From the NCBI GenBank assembly GCA_910575625.1, contig CAJTFD010000007.1, positions 62,001-126,000 on the forward strand: a stretch of DNA of 64,000 bases. Direction: 5' to 3'. The stretch comes from Clostridia bacterium (GTDB taxonomy: Bacteria; Bacillota; Clostridia; Lachnospirales; Lachnospiraceae). The notes under the pieces are model-generated. The model ran no database searches. It saw only the letters and a program-made list of their open reading frames with translations, and was not told where the DNA came from. Numbering within the stretch: position 1 is the stretch's first letter; each line of letters begins with the position of its first letter. Of this stretch, positions 53,752 through 63,869 are shown one piece after another. The position numbers were made by a program, and so were the translations under genes.

Positions 53752-54573
53752 TTATCGATTCGATCTGATCAGCCTGCGCGCTGCCCGTCTCTGCTCTAAA
53801 TGATAGATCTCCTGCACCTTCACCTTCCGTTTATGGGATTTGAGCACGGCAAGCCCCTGATTGTAGACTTTCCAGGCCGTGCCCACCGGCACCAGATGCC
53901 ACATGGGATTCTGGCGGACCGGATCCCGCTCCTGCCCGCCGCAGCCCACGATCAGATTGTTTTTTACCGCATAGATCAGATCGTTGCAATTGCGTATATC
54001 ATAGTCGATATCCGTATAGGCCGTGCCCACATACTGTTCCCTGTGTGAATCGGAGCCGCCGAATGCAGGTTTTTTATATTTCGCGGCCAGCTCTCTGGCC
54101 TTCCGATTGGATTCCGGGAGTTCACAGGTATTGAATGCCTCCACAAAATCAAACTGATGGATCAGCCCCTTATCTTTTTTCAGCTTTTCCGAACACATCG
54201 CGCTTAAGAATTTCGCGCCAAAGGGATGCGCCGGACCCAAGATCCCATCGTAACGGTGGACGATCTTGATCAGGAGCTGCACCGGAAGGCCGCGGACCTC
54301 CAGGATACGGAGCTTTAGATTATCCGGCATGACCACCAGTATATGACCTGCGTCGATCGTATCATACTCAACGCCCTTTAGGATCACGAAATCATCGTAC
54401 TCATCTGTTTTCTTGCGGAGTTCTTTCCAGGCCCGGTATCCATTGTAAGTATTGTGATCTGTGACCAGCATACCGTCAAATCCTTTCTGCTTGAGTATGC
54501 GTATATAATCCTCTATATCGATCCTCCCGTCCAAAGAACCGTTCTTCGTATGACAATGCAGATCAAACCTCAT
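53752..54573 (-). CDS. PHP-domain phosphoesterase-like protein
   Basis: 273 aa. The N-terminus RFDLHCHTKNGS and LVTDHNTYNGY provide the metal-binding HxH and DHN motifs, with further GPAHPFGAKF and GGSDSHREQY. This matches the PHP superfamily of metal-dependent hydrolases (nucleoside/phosphate esters). Its position after DUF3786 and acsV, and before the two-component genes, gives no clear function. Confidence 0.8.
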   Translation of the reverse strand: MRFDLHCHTKNGSLDGRIDIEDYIRILKQKGFDGMLVTDHNTYNGYRAWKELRKKTDEYDDFVILKGVEYDTIDAGHILVVMPDNLKLRILEVRGLPVQLLIKIVHRYDGILGPAHPFGAKFLSAMCSEKLKKDKGLIHQFDFVEAFNTCELPESNRKARELAAKYKKPAFGGSDSHREQYVGTAYTDIDYDIRNCNDLIYAVKNNLIVGCGGQERDPVRQNPMWHLVPVGTAWKVYNQGLAVLKSHKRKVKVQEIYHLEQRRAARRLIRSNR

Positions 54574-54663
54574 GGCAGCTTTTCACTCCCTTCCCTCATC
54601 ATCCAGGATATGATCCAGGAGCCGGAATCCTCCCGCCCCTGGAAATCTCCCTCTATCTATTGT

Positions 54664-55335
54664 CTACGCTTTGAGCATCTTTTCCAATGCTTTCATCATC
54701 CCGATGGTCACATCTCCGACCACCGCGATATCTTCCGCCTCAAAAGCATGGGGAAAATTATCTGAGAATATGATCTGAGAAGACGGCGGAAACTCGTCGT
54801 CCCCTTCCCATAAGATATACCGGACATAGTATCTCCCGATCAGGCATATTTCATAAGAAATGTCCCCAAGCTCCAGTTTTTTCCCTTTCATGCGCTCTAA
54901 GACTTTCGCAAAGCGGTCCAGCTTATTGCCAAATCCATACGCCAGGCGCAGGATACAGCGGCCGTGGAACTGTTTCTGGTATACATTCCCCCAGGGCATG
55001 TCGCTGTAAGCGACGAAATTCCCGCTGGGAAAGGAATCCTCGCCCTTGAGCAGATAGCGGATGACTAAGATCTTCGCCGCGATCATGTCCTCCAGCGGAT
55101 AGTATCCCATGTCGTCCTCCTGATGGGTCACCTGGAAATCCGGCCAGGTGACCGCATAGACACTGCCCAAAAACTCCACCTGGAAACTCTTTGCCGCCTC
55201 GTCATAAACGATCCGCAGCCGCTGCGCGATCTCCTGGGGATCGGCTTTCTCGTATAGAGACAGATAATGCTCCCAGGGCAGCCTCTCTTTATTATCCTTT
55301 CCGTATGGAAATTTATCCTCAGCTGTATTCTCCAT
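54664..55335 (-). CDS. DUF3786-family protein
   Basis: 223 aa, soluble, no signal peptide. The sequence has PWEHYLSLYEKADPQEIAQRL near the N-terminus and SGNFVAYSDMPWGNVYQKQF in the middle, typical of DUF3786 proteins, which often lie next to CO dehydrogenase/acetyl-CoA synthase genes. Function not established. It follows acsV by 14 bp, so it probably belongs to the acs operon and may help corrinoid protein or cluster maturation (inference). Confidence 0.8.
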   Translation of the reverse strand: MENTAEDKFPYGKDNKERLPWEHYLSLYEKADPQEIAQRLRIVYDEAAKSFQVEFLGSVYAVTWPDFQVTHQEDDMGYYPLEDMIAAKILVIRYLLKGEDSFPSGNFVAYSDMPWGNVYQKQFHGRCILRLAYGFGNKLDRFAKVLERMKGKKLELGDISYEICLIGRYYVRYILWEGDDEFPPSSQIIFSDNFPHAFEAEDIAVVGDVTIGMMKALEKMLKA

Positions 55336-55349
55336 TTTCTATATTCTCC

Positions 55350-57284
55350 TTATCCTTTTAATGCCTCTACAGAAGGGAATAATGTGCTGTCTGTATGCGG
55401 CAGGAAACATGCGCCTATGAATTCATCCATATAAGTCGGCACCGTACTCAATTCCATGTAAGTCATATTCCCTGCGACCTCATAGACCTTCCGTTCAGAT
55501 TCTGTGGACAACAGCATCGCATAGGCTCCGGCCAGGGATGAGTTCCCCACATAGTGGAATTTTTCCAGAGGGATATCCGGGAACATACCGATATTTACAG
55601 CGTTTTGCATGTTGATCCCGCTGCCGATACCGCCTGCTACATACACATTCTCGATCATAGAGACGTCAAAATCCAGAGAATTGATCATCGTCCGGATCGC
55701 GGAGAAGATCGCACCTTTTGCACGGATGAAGTTGTCGATATCCACCTCGGTGATCTCCACGTCCTTTACAGATCCGGCTTCCTCCTCAAATGCGAGGACA
55801 TAGCTGCCGATCCCGTATTCGTCGTGTTTGATCCGTTTCCCTTCGCGGACGAATTTTCCCTTGGGGTTGATGATCCCCGCCAGATAAAGCTCACTGATCA
55901 CGTCGATGATCCCGGACCCGCACAGGCCGATCGGTTTTTCACCCTCGTCGCCGATGATCTTGTATGTGGGCTCCATCGTCTCCTTATCGATCGTGCAGGC
56001 TTCGATCGCACCGTCCGTGGCACGCATCCCACAGCTGATATCGCCGCCTTCAAAGGCCGGACCTGCGGAACATGCGCAGCTCATGAGGAAATCTGAGTTC
56101 CCGAATACCAGCTCTCCATTTGTACCCAGATCGATGAACAGTGAAAATTCCGGCTTGTTCCAGATCATGCTCACAAATGCCCCCGCTGTGATATCTCCGC
56201 CCACGTAACTGCCGATGTTCGGCGCCACGATGATATGTGCGTCCGGGTTCACATCGATCCCCAGATCCGACGCGAAAAGGGAATTGGTCTTGAAGAACGC
56301 CGGGATATAGGGTTCCATACGCAGAGGATCCGCGTTGATCCCGGCAAACAGATGATTCATGGTGCTGTTCCCCGCGATACACATACGATAGATCTGCTGT
56401 TTTGGAAGATCGATGCTGGCGCACATCTCCTGTATCAGGGGATTGATCGTCTCCTCGATCACGGCTCTCTGCAGACGCTCATGACCTCCTGGCTTCTGGG
56501 ACTCGATGATCCGGTTGATCACGTCCGCACCGTAGCGGATCTGTCCATTCCCGGAGGATGCCTTCGCCAGTACCTCGCCTGTCTCCATGTTGATGATCAA
56601 TGCGGAGACTGTCGTCGTCCCGATGTCGATCGCCAGACCCGCGATCACCACGTCTTTATCCTTCGGGAAGATGTCGTACACAAACATATCATCCGCCGTG
56701 GTGCGGATCACGCATTTTACGCTAAAATCGCTCTCCCTGAGTACATCCGGCATTTTCAGCAGCACGGAATAGGGGATGCGCACCCGCTTCAGATTCACAT
56801 ATTTGCGCAGAGCACGGGAGAGACGCTCATTATCCGGCATGGTGTCATCCAAAGTCGGCGGATCCATGGACACTTCCACCACATCCAGACTATTGCTCAA
56901 TTCTATACCAGCCAGTTCTATGCTCTCTTTCGTATGCTCGAAGATCTTGATCTCGTCTTTTGAACTCAGGTCGGCCACCTTCATCCGACTCTTGAAAGCA
57001 GAAGCGATATCCGGGACCATGACTTCCACGTCCTGGGTCAGTTCGCTGACACAGGCAAGCCTCCAGCCCTGATCGTATTCTTCATCTGTGATATGGCGGG
57101 TCTTCTTGGATTCCATTTGGCCATCCAACAATTTGATCTTACATTTACCACAGGAAGCATTCCCCGAGCATGGCGCATCGATCACCACATTGGACTTCTG
57201 GGCTAATTCCAGAAGAGTCTCACCTTCTGTTGCATAGTTTTCTACCTGACTACCATCTTCAAATTTAAATGTCACCTTATACAT
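55350..57284 (-). CDS. acsV: Corrinoid activation protein (RACo-like, AcsV)
   Basis: 644 aa. N-terminal 2Fe-2S ferredoxin with Cys 39, 45, 48 and 78, a linker, then a large ASKHA ATPase region (LAIDIGTTTVSALI, FIDLGTNGELVFGN, VYVAGGIGSGIN). This is the ATP-dependent reductive activator of the corrinoid iron-sulfur protein, which restores Co(I) after oxidation. Start at 57284 by AAAGGAGATT upstream; a further 21 codons lie before it. Its substrate proteins are encoded by acsC and acsD in the same operon. Confidence 0.94.
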   Translation of the reverse strand: MYKVTFKFEDGSQVENYATEGETLLELAQKSNVVIDAPCSGNASCGKCKIKLLDGQMESKKTRHITDEEYDQGWRLACVSELTQDVEVMVPDIASAFKSRMKVADLSSKDEIKIFEHTKESIELAGIELSNSLDVVEVSMDPPTLDDTMPDNERLSRALRKYVNLKRVRIPYSVLLKMPDVLRESDFSVKCVIRTTADDMFVYDIFPKDKDVVIAGLAIDIGTTTVSALIINMETGEVLAKASSGNGQIRYGADVINRIIESQKPGGHERLQRAVIEETINPLIQEMCASIDLPKQQIYRMCIAGNSTMNHLFAGINADPLRMEPYIPAFFKTNSLFASDLGIDVNPDAHIIVAPNIGSYVGGDITAGAFVSMIWNKPEFSLFIDLGTNGELVFGNSDFLMSCACSAGPAFEGGDISCGMRATDGAIEACTIDKETMEPTYKIIGDEGEKPIGLCGSGIIDVISELYLAGIINPKGKFVREGKRIKHDEYGIGSYVLAFEEEAGSVKDVEITEVDIDNFIRAKGAIFSAIRTMINSLDFDVSMIENVYVAGGIGSGINMQNAVNIGMFPDIPLEKFHYVGNSSLAGAYAMLLSTESERKVYEVAGNMTYMELSTVPTYMDEFIGACFLPHTDSTLFPSVEALKG

Positions 57285-57351
57285 TGATGAAATCTCCTTT
57301 ATCTTTTTGAGTCCGGAAATCTCCGCCCACTTAATTTCCGCATGCATTTTA

Positions 57352-57567
57352 CTTTAAAAATCCACCGCCGAGTAGACGGCATAAATTCAGGAATGCCCAA
57401 TGCGCCCGCACAACTTTCATGTATGTTGGCGTGTCCGCCGCCGGGCGCATGAAGGTTTTCTTTAAAAGTTCGCCGCCGAGTAGGCGGCATAAATCCAGGG
57501 ATGCCCAATGCGCCCGCACAACTTTCATGTATGTTGGCGTGTCCGCCGTCGGGCGCATGAAGGTTTA
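57352..57567. repeat. Tandem 108-bp repeat, two copies
   Basis: 57352-57459 and 57460-57567 are about 95% alike. Each has dyads: GCCGCC / GGCGGC around GAGTA, and TGCGCCCG / CGGGCGCA around a loop, so each folds as two hairpins. The minus strand stays open across both copies because 108 is a multiple of three, giving a 36-residue period (HAPGGGHANIHESCAG). No ribosome site or start supports a protein. It fills the 388-bp gap between acsE and acsV. Confidence 0.88.
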
Positions 57568-57672
57568 TTAAAAAAGGTGGAGGAAATAGGGACACGTCCA
57601 CCTTTTCTCTCCACCTCTTAGAAATCAATTACACAGCCTTACAGCCGTGCAGGCAATCCATATTAGATTATC

Positions 57673-58458
57673 TTACAGTTCAAGATAAGAATCTGCATAC
57701 AGTGTATTATCCAGAAGGATATCAGCAGATTTAACAGCTTCCATCAGCCTTGCGTCACACGGATTCACGATCGCGGATGTCAGACCCATAGCCATACACA
57801 TAGCGACCATCGTAGAATCCATGATCGGACGCATGTTCTTCGGCATACCGTTTGAAACGTTGGACAGACCGCCTGTTGAATTCAAGCCCATCTCTGAGAA
57901 CTGACGGATAGATTCCATGATCGCTTTCTGCTGATCCTGCATTCCCTTAGCAACCAGGAATAACGGATCGAACCACAGATCTTCTGCTTCCATACCCAGA
58001 GTCATGCCGTGCTCCAGCATCTGCTGGCAGAATGCCATACGCTCATCAACGTCTGCCGGAACGCTTCCTGCTGAACAAAGAGCGATAACGATAGCGTCGT
58101 TAGCAGCTGCAAGGTCGATGTAGCTGAGCCTGTCACCAGCATCTGCAGAGTTTACGATCGGTTTGCCCTTAGACCTGTTGTATACGGAGATACCAGCTTC
58201 GATAGCAGCTTTATTTGCTGTATCCAGTGCCAGAGGAACATTGTCAAATTTGCTCTGGATCTCTGTTACAGCCCATTTCATCAGTTCTTCGCCATCGTTC
58301 TCAGCCGGTCCGATGTTTACATCAATATAAGTAGCGCCGGCATTCAGCTGTTCTTCTGCCCTTTTCAGGATTGGACCTGGATCCCTTTTTGCCATTGCTT
58401 CTTTTATAGCGGGGGAAATACAGTGGATCCTCTCACCGATCACGATAAATTTTGCCAT
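57673..58458 (-). CDS. acsE: Methyltetrahydrofolate:corrinoid iron-sulfur protein methyltransferase
   Basis: 261 aa. TIM-barrel pterin-binding enzyme: IGERIHCISPAIKEAM at the start, ATYIDVNIGPAEND, LALDTANKAAIEAG, and NSTGGLSNVSNGMP. It transfers the methyl of CH3-THF to Co(I) of the corrinoid protein, linking the methyl branch to acetyl-CoA synthesis. It is close in length to Moorella AcsE. Confidence 0.95.
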   Translation of the reverse strand: MAKFIVIGERIHCISPAIKEAMAKRDPGPILKRAEEQLNAGATYIDVNIGPAENDGEELMKWAVTEIQSKFDNVPLALDTANKAAIEAGISVYNRSKGKPIVNSADAGDRLSYIDLAAANDAIVIALCSAGSVPADVDERMAFCQQMLEHGMTLGMEAEDLWFDPLFLVAKGMQDQQKAIMESIRQFSEMGLNSTGGLSNVSNGMPKNMRPIMDSTMVAMCMAMGLTSAIVNPCDARLMEAVKSADILLDNTLYADSYLEL

Positions 58459-58513
58459 ATTACTTCTCCTTTTATATATAAATAATGAATCTAGATTTTT
58501 TGATCACAGATGA

Positions 58514-59857
58514 CTATGCCATTTCTTTCAGGAACTTCACAAGCTGTGTTGCTTCGTTCGGAGCTACGATGATCTCCCAATCCGGAAGTTTTGCTTCCAG
58601 GTCGCCCTTCAGTACGGCAACTTTACCCGGGATGACCAGCTTGCGGCATGTCAGTTTGTCTTTCACCTGTTCTTCGATGAACTTAGCGATCGTACCAGAG
58701 GACAACTTACCAGCAGCCCATGCTGTCAGTACGGACATTCCGCCTGCGTCACTGATCAGAAGGTTGCAAGGAACGCCAGACCTCTCCAATTCGCCGGAAA
58801 CAACGAAGTATGTAAGAGCAAAGTCTACAGTCGTCAGGCACAGAGATGCCTCATCAGCACCGTTGATCGGGTAGATACCTGGCTCAACAGTCATTGGTTT
58901 CTGCGGATCTGTGAATACGTTCTGACGCAGGCCGTACAGAGGCAGAGCCTGATCATAGTCCATATCCTGCAGAACGATGATGGAACCATATTTCATTGTG
59001 AACAGGGCAGCCAGAGCCTCCTGCATATATTTGTCGTCTTTCGCCAGTTTGGCAACCTTAACGATAGACGGATAACCGCATGTACGGTCGCCGTCCTTGA
59101 TCGCAGCACGCCTTAACTGTACAGCGTTTGCGAATGTAGTCTTAACGTCAGCGCCTGTTACGTCAACGACCAGATTCTTGTTTCCAAGGCCTTCCAGTTT
59201 TGCAAGAGTGTCATAAATCTCATTCATGTCGGCTCCGCTCACGCCCAATACAACGCCAGCTTCTGTAGCCACTGCGTTCATAGCCTCAGCATTTGCAGCA
59301 GTCGCGCCGTTCAATACCGGTTTTCCATCCTTGCAGATATCCAGAGCAGCTTTTGCAACTGCTTCATCTGTACATTCCAGTACCAGAGTCCTGCCTGTAG
59401 CAGCAGCTTTCTTAACGATATCCAGGTACTTGTCCTGTCCGTCTTCTGCGCTGTAGTTCACATAAATGAGCTCTACATACATTCTCTCACCGATACGCTC
59501 ATAGTCAACCTTCTTCAGGCCTTCTAATTTTGCATCGATCGTTGCATCGTCCATGCATGAGCAAAGAGCTACCGCATACCTTGGACGGCTTACGAATGTT
59601 TTCTCATGCCTGTAAAGTACAGTCTCACCACCTAATGTATATTCTGCATCGCCTGCTCCGATCTTGATCGTCTTCATTGGAGGTGCAGTTGCATCAGCCA
59701 ATGTAGCCAGAGCTTCTTCGGACATATGCGGGCAAGCAGAGATATCAGCAGCTCCCTGAGCAACTTTCATAGAGAAAGCCATACAGGTTGGAGACCCACA
59801 TTCCTTACAGTTTTTCTTTGGTGTCATCTTAAAAATTTGAATACCTGTCAGCGCCAT
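58514..59857 (-). CDS. acsC: Corrinoid/iron-sulfur protein, large subunit
   Basis: 447 aa. N-terminal 4Fe-4S domain with Cys 17, 20, 25 and 42 (CKECGSPTC), a TIM-barrel middle, and a C-terminal corrinoid-binding domain with LLISDAGGMSVLTAW. It carries the methyl group between AcsE and AcsB; AcsD is the partner. The Fe-S cluster receives electrons from AcsV for reactivation. Confidence 0.96.
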   Translation of the reverse strand: MALTGIQIFKMTPKKNCKECGSPTCMAFSMKVAQGAADISACPHMSEEALATLADATAPPMKTIKIGAGDAEYTLGGETVLYRHEKTFVSRPRYAVALCSCMDDATIDAKLEGLKKVDYERIGERMYVELIYVNYSAEDGQDKYLDIVKKAAATGRTLVLECTDEAVAKAALDICKDGKPVLNGATAANAEAMNAVATEAGVVLGVSGADMNEIYDTLAKLEGLGNKNLVVDVTGADVKTTFANAVQLRRAAIKDGDRTCGYPSIVKVAKLAKDDKYMQEALAALFTMKYGSIIVLQDMDYDQALPLYGLRQNVFTDPQKPMTVEPGIYPINGADEASLCLTTVDFALTYFVVSGELERSGVPCNLLISDAGGMSVLTAWAAGKLSSGTIAKFIEEQVKDKLTCRKLVIPGKVAVLKGDLEAKLPDWEIIVAPNEATQLVKFLKEMA

Positions 59858-59883
59858 TCTTCTTTATCCTCCTATTTTTCCTA

Positions 59884-60825
59884 TTACACTAATTCTTTGA
59901 TCATTTTCGCGATTGTTGCAACAGACTGAGGATGTCTCAGGATCACGGCATTGGATCCAGATACCAGGTCAGATGCAGCGGTCATGATCTCCATGCCGAT
60001 ACCCCTGTCTTCCCTGGGACCCCATTCCGGGAAATCCTCTTCAGAAGCAACAGCTTCTTTTACATTCCAAGAATCATTTGCTACCGGTGTAATGATAGGC
60101 ATCTGAAGTGTTGCATCATCCTGGGACAATGCGGCGCCTCTGATACGATCCATGGCAGACACCACGTACTCATATCCGTATCCAACAGCAGCAGTACCAA
60201 CATCCATCGCGATCCTATCTGCTTTTACACCCAACTGTGTGCTGATAACATTCAACTGTTTTGCCAGGTTGATATCTACCGCAGACTCAGCGCCCATGTT
60301 CAGGTCATAAGCCAGACCTACGGAAGCACCGACTGCTTTGTAGTTTTCTTCTTTTGCAGACATGATCAGAGCATTTGTACCCTGGCATGCTTCAGCAACC
60401 TTCGGAAGGAGAGCAGCGTCTTTTTCTACATTTGAACAGCCTTTCACTACCAGCGGGCAGTCAACTGCTGCGACAACATCTTTTACAATAGCAACAAGAT
60501 CCTCAACAGATTTGTTATCCCCGTTCGGATCGCCGCCAACTAATGTCAATACTACGAAATCTGCGCCTTCCATCTCGGATGCTTTTTTAGCCATATCAGC
60601 TACTGAAGCACATCCATCATAGTAAGCTTTGATGCCAGGAACAGTATCATCGATACCATTGTCTGTGATCTCCACACCTACTTTTGGTGCGTTTTCGATG
60701 TCGCCGTCAAAAGTATAGAACGGAAGTACGCTTTCTCCACCCAGCGCGATAGCTTTGTCACCTGTGCCGATCGTGACAGTGTTGATCTTTGCAGAAAATT
60801 TTTGTGGTTTTTGATTAAACGGCAT
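59884..60825 (-). CDS. acsD: Corrinoid/iron-sulfur protein, small subunit
   Basis: 313 aa. Begins MPFNQKPQKFSAKINTVTIGTG and carries GGESVLPFYTFDGD, FVVLTLVGGDPNG, and a TIM-barrel fold. Heterodimer partner of AcsC that helps hold the corrinoid. It is 26 bp before acsC. Confidence 0.96.
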   Translation of the reverse strand: MPFNQKPQKFSAKINTVTIGTGDKAIALGGESVLPFYTFDGDIENAPKVGVEITDNGIDDTVPGIKAYYDGCASVADMAKKASEMEGADFVVLTLVGGDPNGDNKSVEDLVAIVKDVVAAVDCPLVVKGCSNVEKDAALLPKVAEACQGTNALIMSAKEENYKAVGASVGLAYDLNMGAESAVDINLAKQLNVISTQLGVKADRIAMDVGTAAVGYGYEYVVSAMDRIRGAALSQDDATLQMPIITPVANDSWNVKEAVASEEDFPEWGPREDRGIGMEIMTAASDLVSGSNAVILRHPQSVATIAKMIKELV

Positions 60826-60901
60826 TTTTGATTTAGCCTCCTTATTAAAATATTCTATCTATTGACCAGTCTGCCTGCCAGAGGCAGGCAGAACTAATCT
60901 G

Positions 60902-63037
60902 TTACATTAATGGATCCATGCTCAGTGCCGGATGATTCTTTTCCTGCAGGAATGTGTACAGTGTTTCCGGATCTTCAGCGATCGTCTCATCACCGATCAT
61001 GTCCGTGAAGTTGTCGATGCCGTACATTTCTTTTGCAGTAGCGTTCAGTCTCTCAGCAACAAAGTCTTTCAGCTCTTTCGGCATCCATACGATACGCTCT
61101 AAGCCGCCCTCAGCTGCCATGAATTTCTTAGAGGAGATGAAGTGTTTACCATGTCCCATGAAACCAGGAGTCTGCACACCACCGCCTGTCATAGAAGCCA
61201 TCTCTGAGAAGGTCATACCCAGAGGTGTCGCGCCAGCGTACTCACGGTTAGCGATAGCCACACCGTTTGACATCGGTTCGATACCACAGATACACTCGAA
61301 GCATCCACAGGATGTCATCGGGTCTTCCATGATGGAGTACAGTGTAACCTTCTCCAGTGCGCCCATGGAGTATTTATTGACAGCAGTATTTACGGATTCG
61401 TAAGCGCCCAGTTTCTCGTCGATCACGCCTTCTTTGGTGATGATCTGGCAAGCGCCTTCCGGTTCCAGCTCGTTGGTCGCTTTTGCATCCAGCCATGAAA
61501 CGGCACCACACAGGCCGAGTCTCTCCGGTGTTACCACACATACGTGTGACGGTGAGAATGCCTGGCACAGGATACAGCTGTAGTATACGTCTACGGATTC
61601 GTCTGTGAGGCTCAAGAGTCTCTCATCACGTTTCTCGAATACGTTGAACACGAGACCGTGACGCAGCTCTTTACAATCCTCTGGATTAGTATAGATCTTG
61701 ACCTGGCATCTGTCAACGACTGCTTCGTAATCATTCTTAACTTTCGCATAGAGGATCTCGCCAAGGTGTTTTGCACGGAATCCAGCATTGAAAGCGTCCT
61801 TGCTGATACGGATACGGATCATATCCCTCTGGCCTGTATGCATGATGCCTTCACCACCGTTGATGTAAGTATGGAACTTACGCTCGATAACGGATTCGAA
61901 GTCTGTCTGCATCTTCTTGCCGCCGACTTCCACGACAAAACCGATGTTGTGCTTGCTGCCCACTTCAAACTCATCGATGTCCGGACCGATCAGTTCGATC
62001 TTATGGTCTTCGATCTCAGCGACTTCCTTCGTCTGTACCAGCTCGAAGCAGTCGACCCTTGAGCCGTCGAACTCAACCTGCATGTCGCCCCTGCGGATGA
62101 TCTCGCCTTCGAAAGCGGAAGCGTAGGATACAGGGATGTCGATATGTGTGATCTTGATCTTGATGTCGCGTGCTTCAAGAGAAACAGCGTTGAACTTGGA
62201 TACGTCTTCCAGTCTGATGAGACTCTTCGGTACTTTAACGCCGTTTGCGTAATCCATATCGTTCGTCACTACCGGGAAGCCCAGTGCGATCGCGCCTGCA
62301 CCGCAAGCTACGATCACGTCATCCAATGGCTTGAATGCGTTTACGAATGCCGGTACACGCTCGAATGTATATTTCATCAGGTTCGCAGCATCGCCTGGCT
62401 GGATGTTGCCGAAGATCAATGCGGCACGCAGAGCTACGGATACTACATGGACAACGGATGTCACGTCTTTGCCCAACGGGATGACACGTACGTTCGCGCC
62501 AGTCTTCATGCCGACTTCTGCGACCTGGTCGATGATCCCGCCTACCAGTGTTACGAGGATACCCTGTTCCTGATAGCTCTTTACGAGGTCAGCGCCTTCC
62601 TGAGCGGTCGGAGCGGCGCCGAGGATGACAGCTACACCAGGGATATCACCTGTTACCAGCGGCACACCCAGTTCACGGATGATCGCATCTGCAAGATGGC
62701 CATAGCATGGCTCTGCATAGGGAGTTGCACCATCGATGTATTTCAGGGCTTCGATAAATTCTGCACAGAGAGCTGTCGCAACACCTGACATGAAAGCATC
62801 ATTCAGTCTTCTTTCCCTTGTCATCAGGCTCTTTACAACGCCCATAGCGTCCTTGATATCTTTCAGAGTCTTGATCTTTGTGCCTGTTACAGCGTTGTAG
62901 CAGGGAAGACCATAAGCTGTATCCGGGAAGCCTACGGCTTTGTCTTCGCCGTGCTGTGCAATCGCACTATTTACAGCATCTTCCGTGAGCTTATATACTG
63001 CATCATTTCCATTAAAAACGGTATCAAATAATAGCAC
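60902..63037 (-). CDS. acsB: CO-methylating acetyl-CoA synthase
   Basis: 711 aa. Domain 1 binds CODH (N-terminal ~310 residues). The A-cluster region carries the Cys ligands in SCILCQAFSPSHVC and GLCGAVSW, and CGCFECICGI, which bind the 4Fe-4S and Ni-Ni site. It joins CO, methyl and CoA to acetyl-CoA. The length matches bacterial AcsB (about 700-730 aa). It stands between acsF/cooC and acsD. Confidence 0.97.
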   Translation of the reverse strand: MLLFDTVFNGNDAVYKLTEDAVNSAIAQHGEDKAVGFPDTAYGLPCYNAVTGTKIKTLKDIKDAMGVVKSLMTRERRLNDAFMSGVATALCAEFIEALKYIDGATPYAEPCYGHLADAIIRELGVPLVTGDIPGVAVILGAAPTAQEGADLVKSYQEQGILVTLVGGIIDQVAEVGMKTGANVRVIPLGKDVTSVVHVVSVALRAALIFGNIQPGDAANLMKYTFERVPAFVNAFKPLDDVIVACGAGAIALGFPVVTNDMDYANGVKVPKSLIRLEDVSKFNAVSLEARDIKIKITHIDIPVSYASAFEGEIIRRGDMQVEFDGSRVDCFELVQTKEVAEIEDHKIELIGPDIDEFEVGSKHNIGFVVEVGGKKMQTDFESVIERKFHTYINGGEGIMHTGQRDMIRIRISKDAFNAGFRAKHLGEILYAKVKNDYEAVVDRCQVKIYTNPEDCKELRHGLVFNVFEKRDERLLSLTDESVDVYYSCILCQAFSPSHVCVVTPERLGLCGAVSWLDAKATNELEPEGACQIITKEGVIDEKLGAYESVNTAVNKYSMGALEKVTLYSIMEDPMTSCGCFECICGIEPMSNGVAIANREYAGATPLGMTFSEMASMTGGGVQTPGFMGHGKHFISSKKFMAAEGGLERIVWMPKELKDFVAERLNATAKEMYGIDNFTDMIGDETIAEDPETLYTFLQEKNHPALSMDPLM

Positions 63038-63061
63038 TTTTTCTTTACCTCCTAATTATGA

Positions 63062-63826
63062 TCATTGATGATCGATTTTTTCTTTGATTGCCTGGATCTC
63101 ATTCACCACATCTTGACTAAAGTCAAAAGGGGACTTGCCCTGGCGGTCGGCATCCATCACGTCTGTGTTGTAATGGATCATACCCAACAGGTCTTCCGGA
63201 GGGATCTTTTCCCGGATAAAAGCTTCGTCTTCCGGCCCCCGCACTTTGTTGGCGACCACACGCACCTGCTTTACACCCAGATCTTCAGCCAGACGCTTCA
63301 CATTCTTATAAGTCTGCACACTCCTGGCTCCCGGTTCGATGACTACGACAAACTGATCCACGCTCTCTGTGGTCCCCCTGCCCAGATGCTCCAGGCCGGC
63401 TTCCATATCCAGGATCACAACGTCATCCCGGTGCAGCACCATATTGTTGATGATGCGTTTGAGCATCACATGTTCCGGACAGACACAGCCGCCGCCCCCG
63501 GTCTCCACCGTACCCAATACCAGCAGCTTCACTCCATTGCACACTTTTCCATAAGTGTCCGGGATGTCATCCACCTTCGGATTTATACGATAGAACTGAT
63601 TGTCCGGGCCAGCTCCCGTGCGCTCTTCTACCAGTTTGCGCATCCTGGAGATGGGGACGATAGAGTCCAATGTCTCTTCATCAAACCCCAATGCCAATCC
63701 GAGATTTGCATCCGGATCCACATCTGCGGCCAGCACCTTCCTGCCTTCCTCTGCGTAGAGTCTGGCTAACGTAGCCGCGAAAGTCGTCTTACCCACTCCG
63801 CCTTTTCCGGTGATCGCAATCTTCAT
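63062..63826 (-). CDS. CooC/AcsF-type nickel-insertion ATPase
   Basis: 254 aa. P-loop with deviant Walker A KGGVGKTT (about 8-15), an ADVDPDANLG A' region, a CVCPEHVMLK Cys pair (C-x-C in the dimer interface), and a C-terminal NTDVMDADRQGKSPFD segment. Cytoplasmic ATPase that inserts Ni in CODH or ACS. Start at 63826 supported by GGAGGG 5 nt upstream. CooC and AcsF cannot be told apart by eye. Confidence 0.93.
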   Translation of the reverse strand: MKIAITGKGGVGKTTFAATLARLYAEEGRKVLAADVDPDANLGLALGFDEETLDSIVPISRMRKLVEERTGAGPDNQFYRINPKVDDIPDTYGKVCNGVKLLVLGTVETGGGGCVCPEHVMLKRIINNMVLHRDDVVILDMEAGLEHLGRGTTESVDQFVVVIEPGARSVQTYKNVKRLAEDLGVKQVRVVANKVRGPEDEAFIREKIPPEDLLGMIHYNTDVMDADRQGKSPFDFSQDVVNEIQAIKEKIDHQ

Positions 63827-63869
63827 ATATCCCTCCATTTATACGCATCTGATCTGCTTTTTAAAGATC

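Noticed and set aside
57352..57567. Possible CRISPR array
   Set aside because: Only two directly abutting 108-bp units without spacers, and no cas genes in the window.
57299..57628. A 109-aa minus-strand frame containing two 36-residue repeats
   Set aside because: It follows only from the 108-bp tandem DNA repeat having a length divisible by three; no ribosome site, and the units contain strong hairpins.
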